This document shows positions 1 through 13,400 of a stretch of 64,000 nt of DNA, one piece after another; the stretch's first letter is position 1; every line of letters starts with the position of its first letter. The notes beneath the pieces are model-generated. The model saw nothing but the letters and a program-made list of their open reading frames with translations, did not search any database and was not told where the DNA came from. Position numbers and translations under genes: made by a program. Source of the DNA: Anadara kagoshimensis (lineage: Eukaryota; Mollusca; Bivalvia; Arcoida; Arcidae). Location: positions 52,478,920-52,542,919 of the forward strand of contig CM037861.1 of assembly GCA_021292105.1 (NCBI GenBank). The letters are read 5' to 3'.

Positions 1-70
1 TAATATCAAAATAGTTACTGGTCACTGTGAATTATTTTAAAAAATATACTACTGTGTACTATATCATCTG

Positions 71-236
71 ATCAGATGATCAGATATAATCTATTGATGA
101 CAAGATACCTCCTGTTAATTTCGATGATCGGTTGCCAGTTCTTATAATCGATAATCAGATGATCAGATATAATCTATTGATGACAAGATACCTCCTGTTA
201 ATTTCGATGATCGGTTGCCAGTTCTTATAATCGATA
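71..236. repeat. Exact 83-bp tandem duplication
   Basis: Two copies (71-153 and 154-236) starting atcagatgatcagatataat appear identical, followed by the first bases of a third. It sits in the intron before the first SEC31 exon shown. Exact identity suggests a recent event or array slippage. Confidence 0.9.
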
Positions 237-441
237 ATCAGCAGAAGTACACTGGTACAAAGCCAAATATTACTAAAAAGGGTCATCTGATTCCAACAGA
301 GGATCAGTTATGAAACTTAACTGATTCTCAGTCACTAGTACCAAGACAAAGAAGTAGCATACATACATGTACCACCTGGCCCCAGTTTCAGAGTCGTTCC
401 TTAACTTTGATTTTCCTTAACTTAAAACTCAATTATCTAAT

Positions 442-523
442 CAGTTTGTGCAACATTTAATTTGCCATTTTAAAGATCATTACAGTTTGTGCAATATTTA
501 ATTTGCCATTTTAATGATCATTA
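442..523. repeat. 41-bp tandem duplication
   Basis: Copies at 442-482 and 483-523, both starting cagtttgtgcaa, differ at only a few positions. Intronic, no function apparent. Confidence 0.8.
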
Positions 524-742
524 TTCTGTCTATATTACTGTTGTTTTTTTTTTTTAAATATCTGTAATACCATAAAAGAATATTAAATTTACACTGAATT
601 ACCAAAAGTGTCCAAAATCTTACATTGTACTTATTTACATGTATACTCCAGTATAATGAAATTTTAAATGAATTTCAAAATTATGTTGTATTTACCATTC
701 ATATTTGTAATCATGAGATTCTTTTATTTCTTTTATTTTTAG

Positions 743-880
743 CCAGCTGAAGATGTTGCTTGTATAGGATGGAACAGACAAGTTCAACATATATTATCCT
801 CTACATTTGGTTCAAGATGTGTTGTGTGGGATCTTAGAAAAAATGAACCAATTATTAAAATCAGTGATAGCATGTCCAGG
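743..880 (+). CDS. SEC31A: SEC31 exon a (WD40 propeller)
   Basis: First exon in the window: acceptor ttttattttt-ag, donor AGG|gtaaat, 46 codons, phase 0 at both ends. It encodes [18 protein letters not shown] followed by [13 protein letters not shown], a WD blade ending in the WDLRKNEP signature typical of SEC31. Confidence 0.95.
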
Positions 881-3800
881 GTAAATTTCAAATCATTGTA
901 TTTATTATTTGGGTGAAGTTAGTGTAATACTTCTTGAATAAGTTGAAAGTGTCAGTGTATCAATCAAATATTCTTTTCTGGTTGAAAAAGAAACATAGAC
1001 AAGCTATACTACATGTAGGATATGTTCTTGGGTTTCTCTTGCTCTTTAGTTAAAGTTGATGTTAGTTATAGGTCCTTAGATTTATCAATTTGGTGCTTCG
1101 GCACAAAGTTATTTATCCAAAATTGATAGACTGGGATCCAGTTTATATACATCTTGCTCAAGAACATACATTTCTAGTTGATGTTCAAACTCGCATCAAA
1201 CTGATTTTGTGGTCTAAATTTAGTACTTGGGCTCATATGTCCCCACTTAGATCTCTGTAATTTAAATGATACACAATTATAAATTTACATGTATTTACAC
1301 TTCACTGGTTTCTGTGTACAATAAAACCTCAATTCATTGTCACCATTTGTTCAGGCAGACTTTGGTGTTATGTAGGATTTCACAATAATTTGAGAGAGAC
1401 TTAATTGGAAAAACATAGATAAATTGATTCATTTTGGGACTTCTGAAAAAAACATGGCAATGACTGGTAGTGAGATGGCAAGGCAAAGTTATTGAGGGCA
1501 ATAAAATGAGGTTTACAGTAATGCTTGATTATTCTAATGTGCTCAAAATGTATTTGGTTTCTAAAGGGAAAATGTTGATATATACATGTACAGTGTATAT
1601 ATACTGGTATATTTATTACAGATTAAGTGCAAGATGGTATGCTGGCATCCTGATATTGCTACACAGTTATGTCTCTCATCAGAGGATGATCACACGCCTG
1701 TTATACAACTCTGGGATTTACGCTACGCCACTTCACCTCTTAAAGTACTAGAAAATCACCAAAAGTAAGTTTCCTAAATACTGATGGTTGGATATACACA
1801 TGTACATGTATTTAAATTTAAATAACTTTACATTTAGTGTTCAAAGATAATTAATGTAAAAGATTAAATGAATATTAAATTCTTGTTTAAAACACTTCTA
1901 ACATTTCTTGTAAATAAAGATGTTTTTGTTCTTAAAATTTGGCAAATAAATTTGTATACTCTCTTAACATGTGATCCATTTTCAGTTTTGACCCCAAGAT
2001 ATTTCATGTCTGGCAAGTAAAATCTACATTTATGTATAAGTAGGCCAATGAAATATTACTTTCATCATCTATAAAAATATTTTTGTTACATATGGCATAG
2101 TGTCCAAAAGGCTGATAAAACATTGTTTTAATCGATGAACTATTTTTGCTGTTATAGGGGTGTGTTAGATATGGCATGGTGTCCACAAGATCCAGATCTG
2201 TTACTAAGCTGTGGTAAAGATAATAGAATTCTGTGTTGGAACCCTAACAGTAATGTACAAGGTGGAGAGGTATGTATCCTGTACATCGGTTTTTAAGATG
2301 ATTTCCAAATACAAATGTTGAGGGTTTTGCGAAAATCTTGGTCAAATCTTGCCAAGGTTCAAACTCCACATATGGAGTGAGGACTCTGCCAACTGACCCA
2401 TGGATATGGTCACAATGATTTTGTTTGCTTAAAAATACTACCCAATAAAAGCAGTTTCTTCTAGGGAAAAATGACTAAAATTTCCCAATTTGTCCATTAA
2501 ATTCCCAAAACTACACTGAAAATTAAAACTAGTTTTCCTTACCCACAGAATATCATATAGTACCACAATATTGTGCCCTTGCAATGAAGATACTAGCTTT
2601 TGTCAGCATATCATAAATTATAAATGCAGTTTGCTAGATCTCAGAACTTCAATTTTTCCCAATTTTAAAGACAGATGGTAGTTTTCAAAAAATGTAGCAA
2701 AATCTCTGGGTCAGTAGAAATAGAAAAAGTATGTATAATTATCTTTGTATCCATTTCACATTCGGTTCAATCTGCAAATATTATTCCAGAGTGACCTTAA
2801 ATTTTGTTTTATTCATAAATTTTGATATGTGAAAAAATACCTAATGCCAATCTATTTTACAGGTACCACTGTAGGTAATGATTTTACAATTATATAATAT
2901 ATTTACAGGTTGTTTATGAACTACCAACAAGTAATCAGTGGAATTTTGATGTTCAGTGGTGTCCACGTAATCCTGTGATGATATCTGGTTGTTCTTTTGA
3001 TGGTCATGTTACCATATATTCTTTGATGGGTGGAGGACATCCTGTTCACAGTTCCGACAAGGTCAGTATAATTAAAATGCCCCTCATTTAGGGAAATATA
3101 GGTTACAGTTTTAGTTTCCCATTCATTGGGAGTGATTCAGCACAGTGTTTAATCTGTTCCTTTCCCTGCCTCTCTCTACACCCCCTGAAAAAACACCTAT
3201 TTATAGGAATATATATTTTAATGTAGGGTTTTTCTGTCCCCAGCATTAAGTATTTAGAGGTTTCATATTTGACATGTCATGTATCCCTTATGGCCAGAGT
3301 TTTATTAAAATCTCAAATTATTTCACAGATTACTTTGACCTTTGATGAGGACCACAAACACTTCTTTTTTATTATTGAATATGATAAGAATTTACTTACA
3401 GAATTAAAATGTTATAACAAAAGTAATCAACACTATAACATATGTTTTTACTTTGATTTGTTTACAGATAGGAGATTCGTTTGGTATAAATGATCCATTC
3501 AGTCAGGCAGGTGCACAACAGCAGCAACAACAACAACAAGCTAATGTTATGCCACTACAGAAGCCACCTAAGTGGTTAAGGAAGCCTGCAGGTGCATCAT
3601 TTGGTGTAAGTGTATAAAAACAACATATAGATTCATAGACTAATGATACAGCACAAGATCTCTTGTCAGGTTTGAAAAAAGTGTATGCATCAAAATGTAT
3701 ATACACATTGTATGTCCCATAGATTTTATCTGGACCAATATTGTTGGTATAATCAATTCTAAATCAGTATAATATAACAAAAATTGTAAATTTAGATAAA

Positions 3801-6800
3801 ATTGTATCATGCATGGGTATAATTGTATAATTAAAAATTTTGCTATAAGCTATGAAATAGAGAATGTGGTGTATATGAGAATGTTATTTCTTGTTTTAGT
3901 TTGGTGGAAAATTAGTCAGTTTTGAGAATACAAAAACACAGAATGTACAGCAGCCAACACAGAAACATGTTTACATGAGCCAGGTTGTCACAGAAACAGA
4001 TTTACTATCAAGGTCCAATCTTTTAGAACAAGCTCTAGAAAATCAACAGTTTGTGGAATATTGTGCAATGAAAGCAGCAAATAGTGTGGATAACATGCAA
4101 GAAAATATCTGGAATTTCCTGAGGGTAAGATTTGCAGAAATAATAAACACTTGTATGTTTTGTTTTGTAATTTTATAGGCAATTTTGGTAAAAGTAAGTG
4201 TTGATAACTTTGTCTCCAATTTGTGAGGTTTTAGTTTACACTAATTGAAAAAGTCGGGCATAAAGTATTTTTTGTCATTTATTAAGGTAAAATGAAGAAT
4301 GCATGTACATCAGTTAAAATGCCACTGTTGTGCCTACCTTAGTTGCCAGATTTATTTTTGAAAAATGTTAAGTATTTTATAATAAATGCAGCATTAACAG
4401 TATACTTTGCTATTAATTTTAAATCGAGTAAAAAATCTTTACTTTTGACTGTTTTAACAGATTCACAGTTAATTTTTCCACTTTTTTTTCACAGGTAAAC
4501 TTTGAACAAGAGCCAAGAGAATATTACATACAACTATTAGGCTATGATAGAACAGAACTGGCCAGAAAGGTATATGGAATATTTTGATGTTCACATAAAA
4601 TCTACAAATACAACGTAAATATCGGGTATAATCTCATTGTGTAATTTAGCTAACTTACAGAAACTCCTGAAAATGCCAGAATATTTTTGACGAAACTAAT
4701 CTACTATTAAATTAAAAATAGCTTTGTTAACCAGTGTTGAGATCTAATTTGTTTTATTTATGAATCCTATTTATTTTATGAACTAATATTTACACAGATT
4801 TCAAGCCAGCCACGGGGAAATAGGATAATGTAAACTAACTTGAAATGTTGCTACTAGCAAAATTTAAACGGCATCAAAATTTCCCAGTTTACAGTACATT
4901 TTTGATAGTCAATTGGAGCCTTATACATGTATTTCTTCTTCAGGTGGCAGATCATACCGGTCAGAGTGACTTAAATAAATCACAGGGAATAGATGCACAA
5001 GAGTTAGCACAGAAAATGTCACAACTTGATGCTACAGTAAGTCTTTGTTTGCAGTATAACAACAACTGTATTTCCTGTATATGCATAGCAACTGCTGTCA
5101 TACCTTGATGCGACAGTAAATTGTATTTCTAAGCCTATAGACTTATCAAGCTGATAATTATTGTGTTGTAGCATGAAATAGGACACGTGTCTCTCTCTTT
5201 CAATGTTAGCTTACACATAGTATTTCTGTAGATAGCTGTTCAGCCAAGGGTACTGGAGTTATGGTAAAATTGAAATTTGAGATCAAATTCATGATCTCTG
5301 AATCGGCTAGGAAAGTTGTAAATTTTATAATTGGGTAGAACCATTCATGATATACATGTACATAAAGTTTTGCTATTGGTCCTTAATTGTGATTGACAAA
5401 AATGTGTATTATTCCAAATACTTCTGTGTCTATAGAATTACTAAAATATAACTGTTCACTGTTTTCATTTGTTTATGTCTTGTGATAGTCATCTTCGTAA
5501 TGCAAGAGAGATAACCTTTACCTGTTTTCACTATAGTAAAGAGACCAATGTTCCTGTATTCTGGATGCAACAAATCAGGTACAATTAATATTGCAGAAAA
5601 TATTTACTTTCAGATTAGTTTTTAACCTCATGCCTGTCTTTACACACCATATTTAATATTTTCAGGAGATGTTACAAGCTGGACTTATAGGATCTGGTCA
5701 AGCTTCACCAAGTGTTGGATCTAAGGTATATACAATTATGTACATGTACATGTATCTACAATGTAATTACAGTCGACTCTCGTTAATTCGAAATTGAAGG
5801 GATCGGGTAAAAATTCGATTTATCCGAATTTCGAATTAACTGTTTTGATCGCTGACGGACACTTCAAAACGATGATAACGGGAGATAACTCTAATAGTGA
5901 AGCGCTCCTCCATAGATGTCACGTGTATGCTGTTGTGTATTATAGTGTACCGCTAACAATTAACATTGAAAATGTAAAATAATTTTAATTTTTCTATGTT
6001 AATGTAAAGCTTAACAAACTAAAGTTTGACTACATTATTTAAGCAATAAAAAGTAAATCGGAAAATTCACCGTAACTTACAAGGTTCCATTGAAATTTCC
6101 TGTTAAACACCGATTATGGCGAGGCCAAAAATAGTGTTGAAAAAACTTCACCGTAACTTACAAGGTTCCATTGAAGTTTTTTATTATATACTGAATGACG
6201 AGGCCCAATTAAAGTTTGCGTTCAAACGTTTACAGGGAGTCTTGAAGAAACATCACCGTACCTTAAAAAGTCCCATTGATGTTTCCCCTTGCACATCGCT
6301 TGAAGAAAACAAGAATTGTTTCTACGGCCTTTCTATCTGTACTAGTAACTCGTGTCAAAATTCATTAAATTTTATTCATAATCATAATTTCTTCATCCCT
6401 GAACTTGGTGATTTTTAAAATCACAACTTGTCATGTCACACACCTGTAATTAACACCTTACACAATAAGCTGAATGGTGTATACGATTTGCCTTGATAGA
6501 TCAAAGAAGTTTCAGCGTGTCAATTACCTTGGGGTATTCTGTTGATGTAGAAGACTGCCCATTTTTTAAGTTTACACCAATGAAATTTATCCTTTTACTG
6601 ACTGACACTTTTCTGATGACCGGTATGTCGAGTACAAAGTGAAAATCGTGAAAATAGCACGAGATGCCGATTTTATCTTTTATGGGTATTTAAGTCGGAA
6701 ATGAATCTTCTGAGTAAGGCGTCAATGTTACTATTAACACTTTTCAAATATGAGATGGATTAATCATTTCAGGTATTATTGTTCAAGTTTAAGATAAAAT

Positions 6801-9800
6801 ATTTTTGTGTATTTTTTATTCGATTTAAACATTGGAATTTTCGTAATATTTCGTAATTTGTACTGAAAATTCACTTCGATTTAACATTGGAATTGTTGTA
6901 ATATTTCGTAATTTGGACTGAAAATTAACTTCGATTTAAACACTGGAATATTTGAAATATTTCGTAATTTGGTCTGAAAATTCACTTCGAATTAAGCAAA
7001 ATTTCGAATTCGGTATTTCGATTTAAACAACAAATTTACATAGAAATACATAGCGATCTGACGGGACCATTTGTATCATTTCGATTTAAGCGAAATTTCG
7101 ATTTAACCGATTTCGAATTAACGAGAGTCGACTGTATGTACATGTATCTACAATGTACAGACATAAAATGTCTAATAAATGTTAGAAAGATGAAATATAT
7201 TTAAAACTTAACAATGCAGACAAGATTCTTTCACTAATATTGAGGTAGTCAGTTCTGGGGTGGTGGAGGAAACCAGAGTACCCTGAAAAAATACCTACCT
7301 TCAGCAAACAATCTGACCAATTTCTCACACTAGATTCTTTCAGGATGGAAATTGGAGGTTATTCATTATAACCAGACATATAATTACTGTCTTATATGTA
7401 TATAAGTGCCAGAGAGGAAATCTTTATATTTTTACAAATTTAGACAATTTTGTTTGATATTATGTGTATTATTTGTTCAATTTCATATGAATTTATTTTA
7501 ATTTATTTACTATTTTGTCATTTTCTAATGTATTCATTTATTTTCAGACTCCAGGTAGTCAAGATGAAGCGTCAGCAATGTTTGATGATATATCTTCAAC
7601 ACAAACAGCATTACAGCATCAGAAAGAAGAGCGACCACAATCTCCACTCGCAATACCTACATCAGATGGTAGGAATATGTTAATAAACTACATATATCAA
7701 CTCACAATCTTTGCTCTCTACTTTCTTTTAATTCACCTGTTTCTAGAAACTCAGATGTATTTTGATCAGGTTTGATTGGTTTGTCCATAAAAGTTTGTTC
7801 AGCCAACTCCTTGCTTTTGACCTTACTTCAAGGTTTAGGTCTTTGCAGATAGAGCAGTACAGAAAATGTAGAATACACATGTAGATAACTAAAAACTTGT
7901 AAATCTGTATTGTCTATGAATCTCAATGTATAATATTATTAATATAGACCTGTGCCGGGCATGAATATATGCAACGTCCCTTGTCAGTGTTGAGTGAGCC
8001 AATTTTGCAGAATAATCAAATATCTTTATGTATATTTTACAGATGCTGAAGGTTTGATCAGTGAATCTTTACTGACTGGTAATTTTGAGGCTGCTGTTGA
8101 TGTGTGTCTAGCAGAAAACAAAATGGCCGAAGCTATATTATTAGCTATAGCTGGAGGACCAGAGTTATTAAGTAGAACACAAAAGAAATATTTCCAGAAA
8201 AATAAGAGTAGTCTCGGAAGGGTAAGTAAAAGATCTACATTATTGTAATATAATTTTGGAGTATAATTGCATGCATGTCCCCCAAAGGAAGTGGGGGTAG
8301 GGGACATACGGTATTTACTTCAGTTTTTCCTGCCAATAGTTTGCCCCCACTTTTCTTAAAAACTAATTAATCTTCAATCTGAGCATGTCACAGTCATGAT
8401 TATTTAACCTATAACAGGTCATAAATTGTTTAATGTAAAGTATTCTGAAAGTTATACTTACATGTATATATAACTTATGACAATAAAAAGTGAGCAATCT
8501 TGCCAGACTTACAATGACATTGGACATCAGGCTAAGGTCTTGCTACAAGATCTTGTATAACATGTTGAAAATTGTCTTCTAGTTCAACATTTCTGCTTCC
8601 TTTGCTTGTGAAGAGATAGATTTAACTTTCAAACATTTGAGTTTTCATCTGTTATTTCAATGTATATTTCAGTTGATATCCTGTGTTGTTACACATAACT
8701 GGACACATCTGATAGAATCATGTGACTTAGAAAACTGGAAGGAATCTTTAGCAATAGTTTTAACATACTCGTCCAAAGATGAATTTATTCCTTTATGTGG
8801 TAAGTTCAGAAAGCAATAGAATTAATTTACTTAATCAGAGAGAAAAATTTGTTCTATCACAAATAGGAATGACACTGGCCCATATATATGCTTCTGACCA
8901 TGTTTCAATCTGTCTCAATTGTTTCAGAGAAGATTAAAACATATAAAATGTTTATACATTTTGCACAAATTTCATATTAAGTTGAGTAAGCTTATAGCTG
9001 TAGTACTATTATGATATAAAATTGTAATTAACATGAAATTTATATATACTTTAACATATGAAATTTTCCTGTTGATACTGGGCAATTGACCTAATTGGTA
9101 CCAGTTCTGGCACTTGTCTTCCCATAGCAATGGTTTGGGACAATAAGAAAGCATTAATAACAATGAAAATATGTTTATTGATACCTACAATATTCTTATA
9201 TACATGCCTTAACAAAAAGTTTATAGTTTTCCAGGCAATTTGCTATTTCATTATTCATATGCATCTGTGACTTTGACCTTTGAACCCATGTCTTTGATCT
9301 ATATATAATAATGATCGTTTATAAATTAAAAAACTACATTTCTTATTTAAAAAAAAAAAATAAAAAACTTTCACAATAAGACATATGTTTTACAGTGTAC
9401 TGTTGATTTACGTAAGGCTTTATGATTATATTACAGATACCCTAGCCAGAAGGTTAGAAACAGAGAAAGATGGCAGACTTTCTCCCTATGCTGGTCTGTG
9501 TTACATTTGTTCTGGTAATCTTGATAAATTTGTACAAAACTGGAATGAAAACACAGACATTAATAACACACCATTATCGTTACAGGTAAATTATACATAA
9601 GTGGAGTATAAGGTTGTTTATGATACCATTAATGTATCTAAAGTTTGTCATTGGCTGTTGTTTCAAACAACAAACTGGACTTTAAATATTAAATATTATT
9701 TTTTTTACTGTAAAACAACATACATTCATAGTCAAGTGCTCTCTTTGAATTGTCAAAACATTCAAAAGGATTTTTAGGTTAATCAACAAAGAATGTTTCA

Positions 9801-10270
9801 TAGGAAATTATATAAGCAAGTCTTGAGAATTGGTATGAATGTTTTACTCATTATTATTGACACTGTCTAAACCACTAAATAACCTTATGTCATTACTTTA
9901 TTCACTTCTTTGTCCTCAACATAAGTTTTATTTATTTATTTGTAGGACCTAATTGAGAAAGTAATGATTCTCAAAAGGGCTGTAGAACTATCACGAGGAC
10001 AACCATCAGAAATATCTGCAGGTTTTCTTGCAGAAAAACTTAATAGATATGCCAGTTTGTTAGCAGCACAAGGCAGTATTGATACAGCTATGAAATATGT
10101 AGGAAATGCTAATGAGGTAAGTATTGAGACATATGATAATATATTCATATTATAGCTGCATTTTAAGATCTTTTTAATGGTGCACATGTAAACTCAGTTT
10201 GGGATACACAGTCAGATTGGGTTATTTCCCCTATATCAAAAATCTCGTTATTGTTAGCTCACCTGAGCCA

Positions 10271-10302
<32 letters not shown>

Positions 10303-10412
10303 GTCCGTTGTCTGTCGTCGTCGTCGTCGTTGTCGTAAACTTTTCACATTTTCTTCTTCTTCTCACGAACCACTGGGCAGATTTCAACCAAATTTGGCAC
10401 AAAGCACCACTA

Positions 10413-10451
<39 letters not shown>

Positions 10452-13400
10452 CCCTCTTTAAAGGGGAGATAATTGAGAATTATTGAAACTTTGTTGGTAT
10501 TTTTCAAAAATCTTCTTCTCAAAAACTATTCGGCCTGTAAAGCTTAAACTTTTGTGGAGGCATCCTTAGGAAGTGTAGATTCAAGTTTGTTCAAATCATG
10601 GTCCCCGGGGGTAGGGAGAGGCCACAAGAGGGGGATCAAGTTTTACATAGGAGTATATAGAGAAAATCTTTAAAAATCTTCTTCTCAAAAACTATTAGGC
10701 CTGAAAAGCTCAAATTAAAAATGAAGCATCCTGAGGTAGTGTAGATTCAAGTTTGTTCAAATCATGGTCCCCGGGGGTAGGGAGGGGTCACAAGAGGGGG
10801 ATCAAGTTTTACATAGGAATATATGAAGAAAATTTTTAAAAATCTTTTTCTCAAAAACTATTAGGCCAGAAAAGCTCAAATTAAAATGGAAGCATCCTCA
10901 GGTAGTGTAGATTCAAGTTTGTTCAAATCATAGTCCCTGGGGGTAGGGTGGGGCCACAAGAGGGGGTCAAGTTTTACACAGGAATATATAGAGAGAATCT
11001 TTAAAAATCTTCTCCTCAAAAACTATTAGGCCAGGAAAGCTCAAATTAAAATGGAAGCATCCTCAGGTAGTGTAGATTCAAGTTTGTTCAAATCATGGTT
11101 AAATAATAGTGTATTTTCCATGCTGTATTCTTTTATATAAGTATTTTGATATAAAGTTAAATATATTGTTCATGAGAAATATATTAATTGTACTTGTATT
11201 TAAAAGCTAATTTTTAATGTAAATCCTGCTGTATTCTATAATTTCTATTTGCCATTTCCCGATTACAGTATTCGGCCTATGCATTTTCTCTCTTTGAGAT
11301 TGGTAGATTGCATGATGAAAATTTTTTTTTAAATATTTCATTGGTTGAAATGCTGTAAGAAAAAGGTAACGGAATAAGCCGAGGCTTGTCGAAACATCAA
11401 CCTTTTACGGTACATAGAAATACTTACAAATTGTTTAGTGAAAAGCATCGGTAGGAAGTATAGATTTCAGTTTGTACAAAACCTCCCTCCCCTGCACTCA
11501 CTTCAATACTGAACTCATTTGGGCTTCTACCTAGCAAGTTGCTCAGGTGAGCGATGTGGCCCCTGGGCCTCTTGTTTTTAATGTCAATCTGGCATTGAGG
11601 TTATCAATGGATTTCAGAAACAAAGTAAGCTAAATGCAGTTCGTTAATGACCTAAAATATGAAAACCCATATGGCCATGGAAGATTACCTATTTCAATAT
11701 TAAAATATGCATGTATGATCAACACTTAAAATTGTGGGGCCTCAGTGGCTGAGTGGACTAATGCACACACTCATGGATCACAGTGCCTCTCACTGCCTGG
11801 ATTCAAATTCCACTCAGGATAGATTCTATTGTGAAAAAGTTTCTCAGTTCACTTGCTGAAAGACAGTGGTTTTGTCCAGCACTTCAATTTCTTCCATTAT
11901 CATAAAACTGCTTGCCTTAATATAACGGAAGAAATCTTGACTGGGACTTACAGTAACATTACTCCACTCCACTCAAACATTGCATGATTGCAATTTCTCA
12001 ATAAACTTTCCAATTTTGTTTCATTGTTATCTCTTTCTTCATTTTCAGATAAATCTTGCCATATTAAAAGACAGAATATACCAGTCATTGACTCAAATGC
12101 CAGCTGGAGTACAGAGACCACAGTTTCCATTTGAGAAGATAAATGTATTACCCCAGGGACAGGTAGCTAAACCACAGCAGCCCCAGCAGCCAGAACGACC
12201 GAGTGCTAAATCTTACCAGACACAGGCTAAAAGTAATTTCCAGACTGATACGACTTCTAGTGTACCTTATATGAACCAGTACCAGAATTATCAAGCTGTC
12301 AATGGTCCCACACAGACCCAAGGACAGGGATATTATAATCCAAATACTGCACCTGTGCCTTCTGGTCCACAGGTTTCACCCACAGCTACAACAGCAAACC
12401 CAATATCCAAAGGTAAAGTATGTTTACTTATAATGTTCAGTTTTGATCTAGAAATGGGCTTTCAAATTTTTTGCCCTTGAATAGTTTAGTACCATATTGT
12501 GGCCATTGATTTACCTTAGCTCATCTTTTTAATCCTAGTCGAGTGTTGAATATCTTTCCACATCTTTCTCTTTGATTTGTTTTTCGGATTGTAATTTGAA
12601 CTGGGACTGGTATGTTTGCCTTTGATTGCTTGAAATTGATTAAAGAATTTTATAATATTGACCCCAATGGAAAAAATACAGGGGTATTAAGGAAACCTAG
12701 ACAATTTTATTGATTGATTTATTTATTTATTTATGTTAATTTGAACTTCAGGAGCGTTGTCACATAAATATCCATCATATCCGTCGACTACCTCATCTTA
12801 CGGAATGGACTCGTATAATCAGCCTAATTACTATCAACCCAATAGTACAATGCAGCCAGGTTATTCTCAGACAAATTCATTCAGGTAATGATACTTACTG
12901 TTACGTAGTTGAAACATAGTATTATAATTTATAAACCAAATAAACATTTATAAACAAACAACATTGACCTGTCAGCTTGACCTTTCATCAGGAATATTTA
13001 TACATGTATATAATGATCAACCCAATACATGGGTAGTTTTAGAATTTGTATCATGCATAAATAATGCATGTTGTAGACTAATAGAATCTGTCACCTGTTT
13101 ATGACCGATACTGTCAAGCCTCGATTGGGAAAAATTACATCTCATCAACCGAAACTGAGATCAACTAGTATCAGTCACAAACTTATGACAAATTCTATTT
13201 CTCGTACCATTAAAATGTTCATAACTGTGATATGTACAAAACAAAACATGTACCCTTATGGGGCCTTTTGCATTCCTTTGGTATGCATTGTACAAATCTG
13301 CCCTTTAAAAATAATCCCATCAACCTCTTCAAAATTTAAAGACATCAACAATTTGTATTCAATGCAAATATAAACAACTCTAACAATAAAAAAATTTGAC

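Noticed and set aside
3503..3706. Minus-strand frame with a poly-Cys run
   Set aside because: It is the complement of the SEC31 poly-Gln codons.
6116..6418. 100-codon frame inside the pogo-like element as a transposase
   Set aside because: No DDE/D residues or helix-turn-helix domain; the peptide follows degenerate internal tandem repeats.
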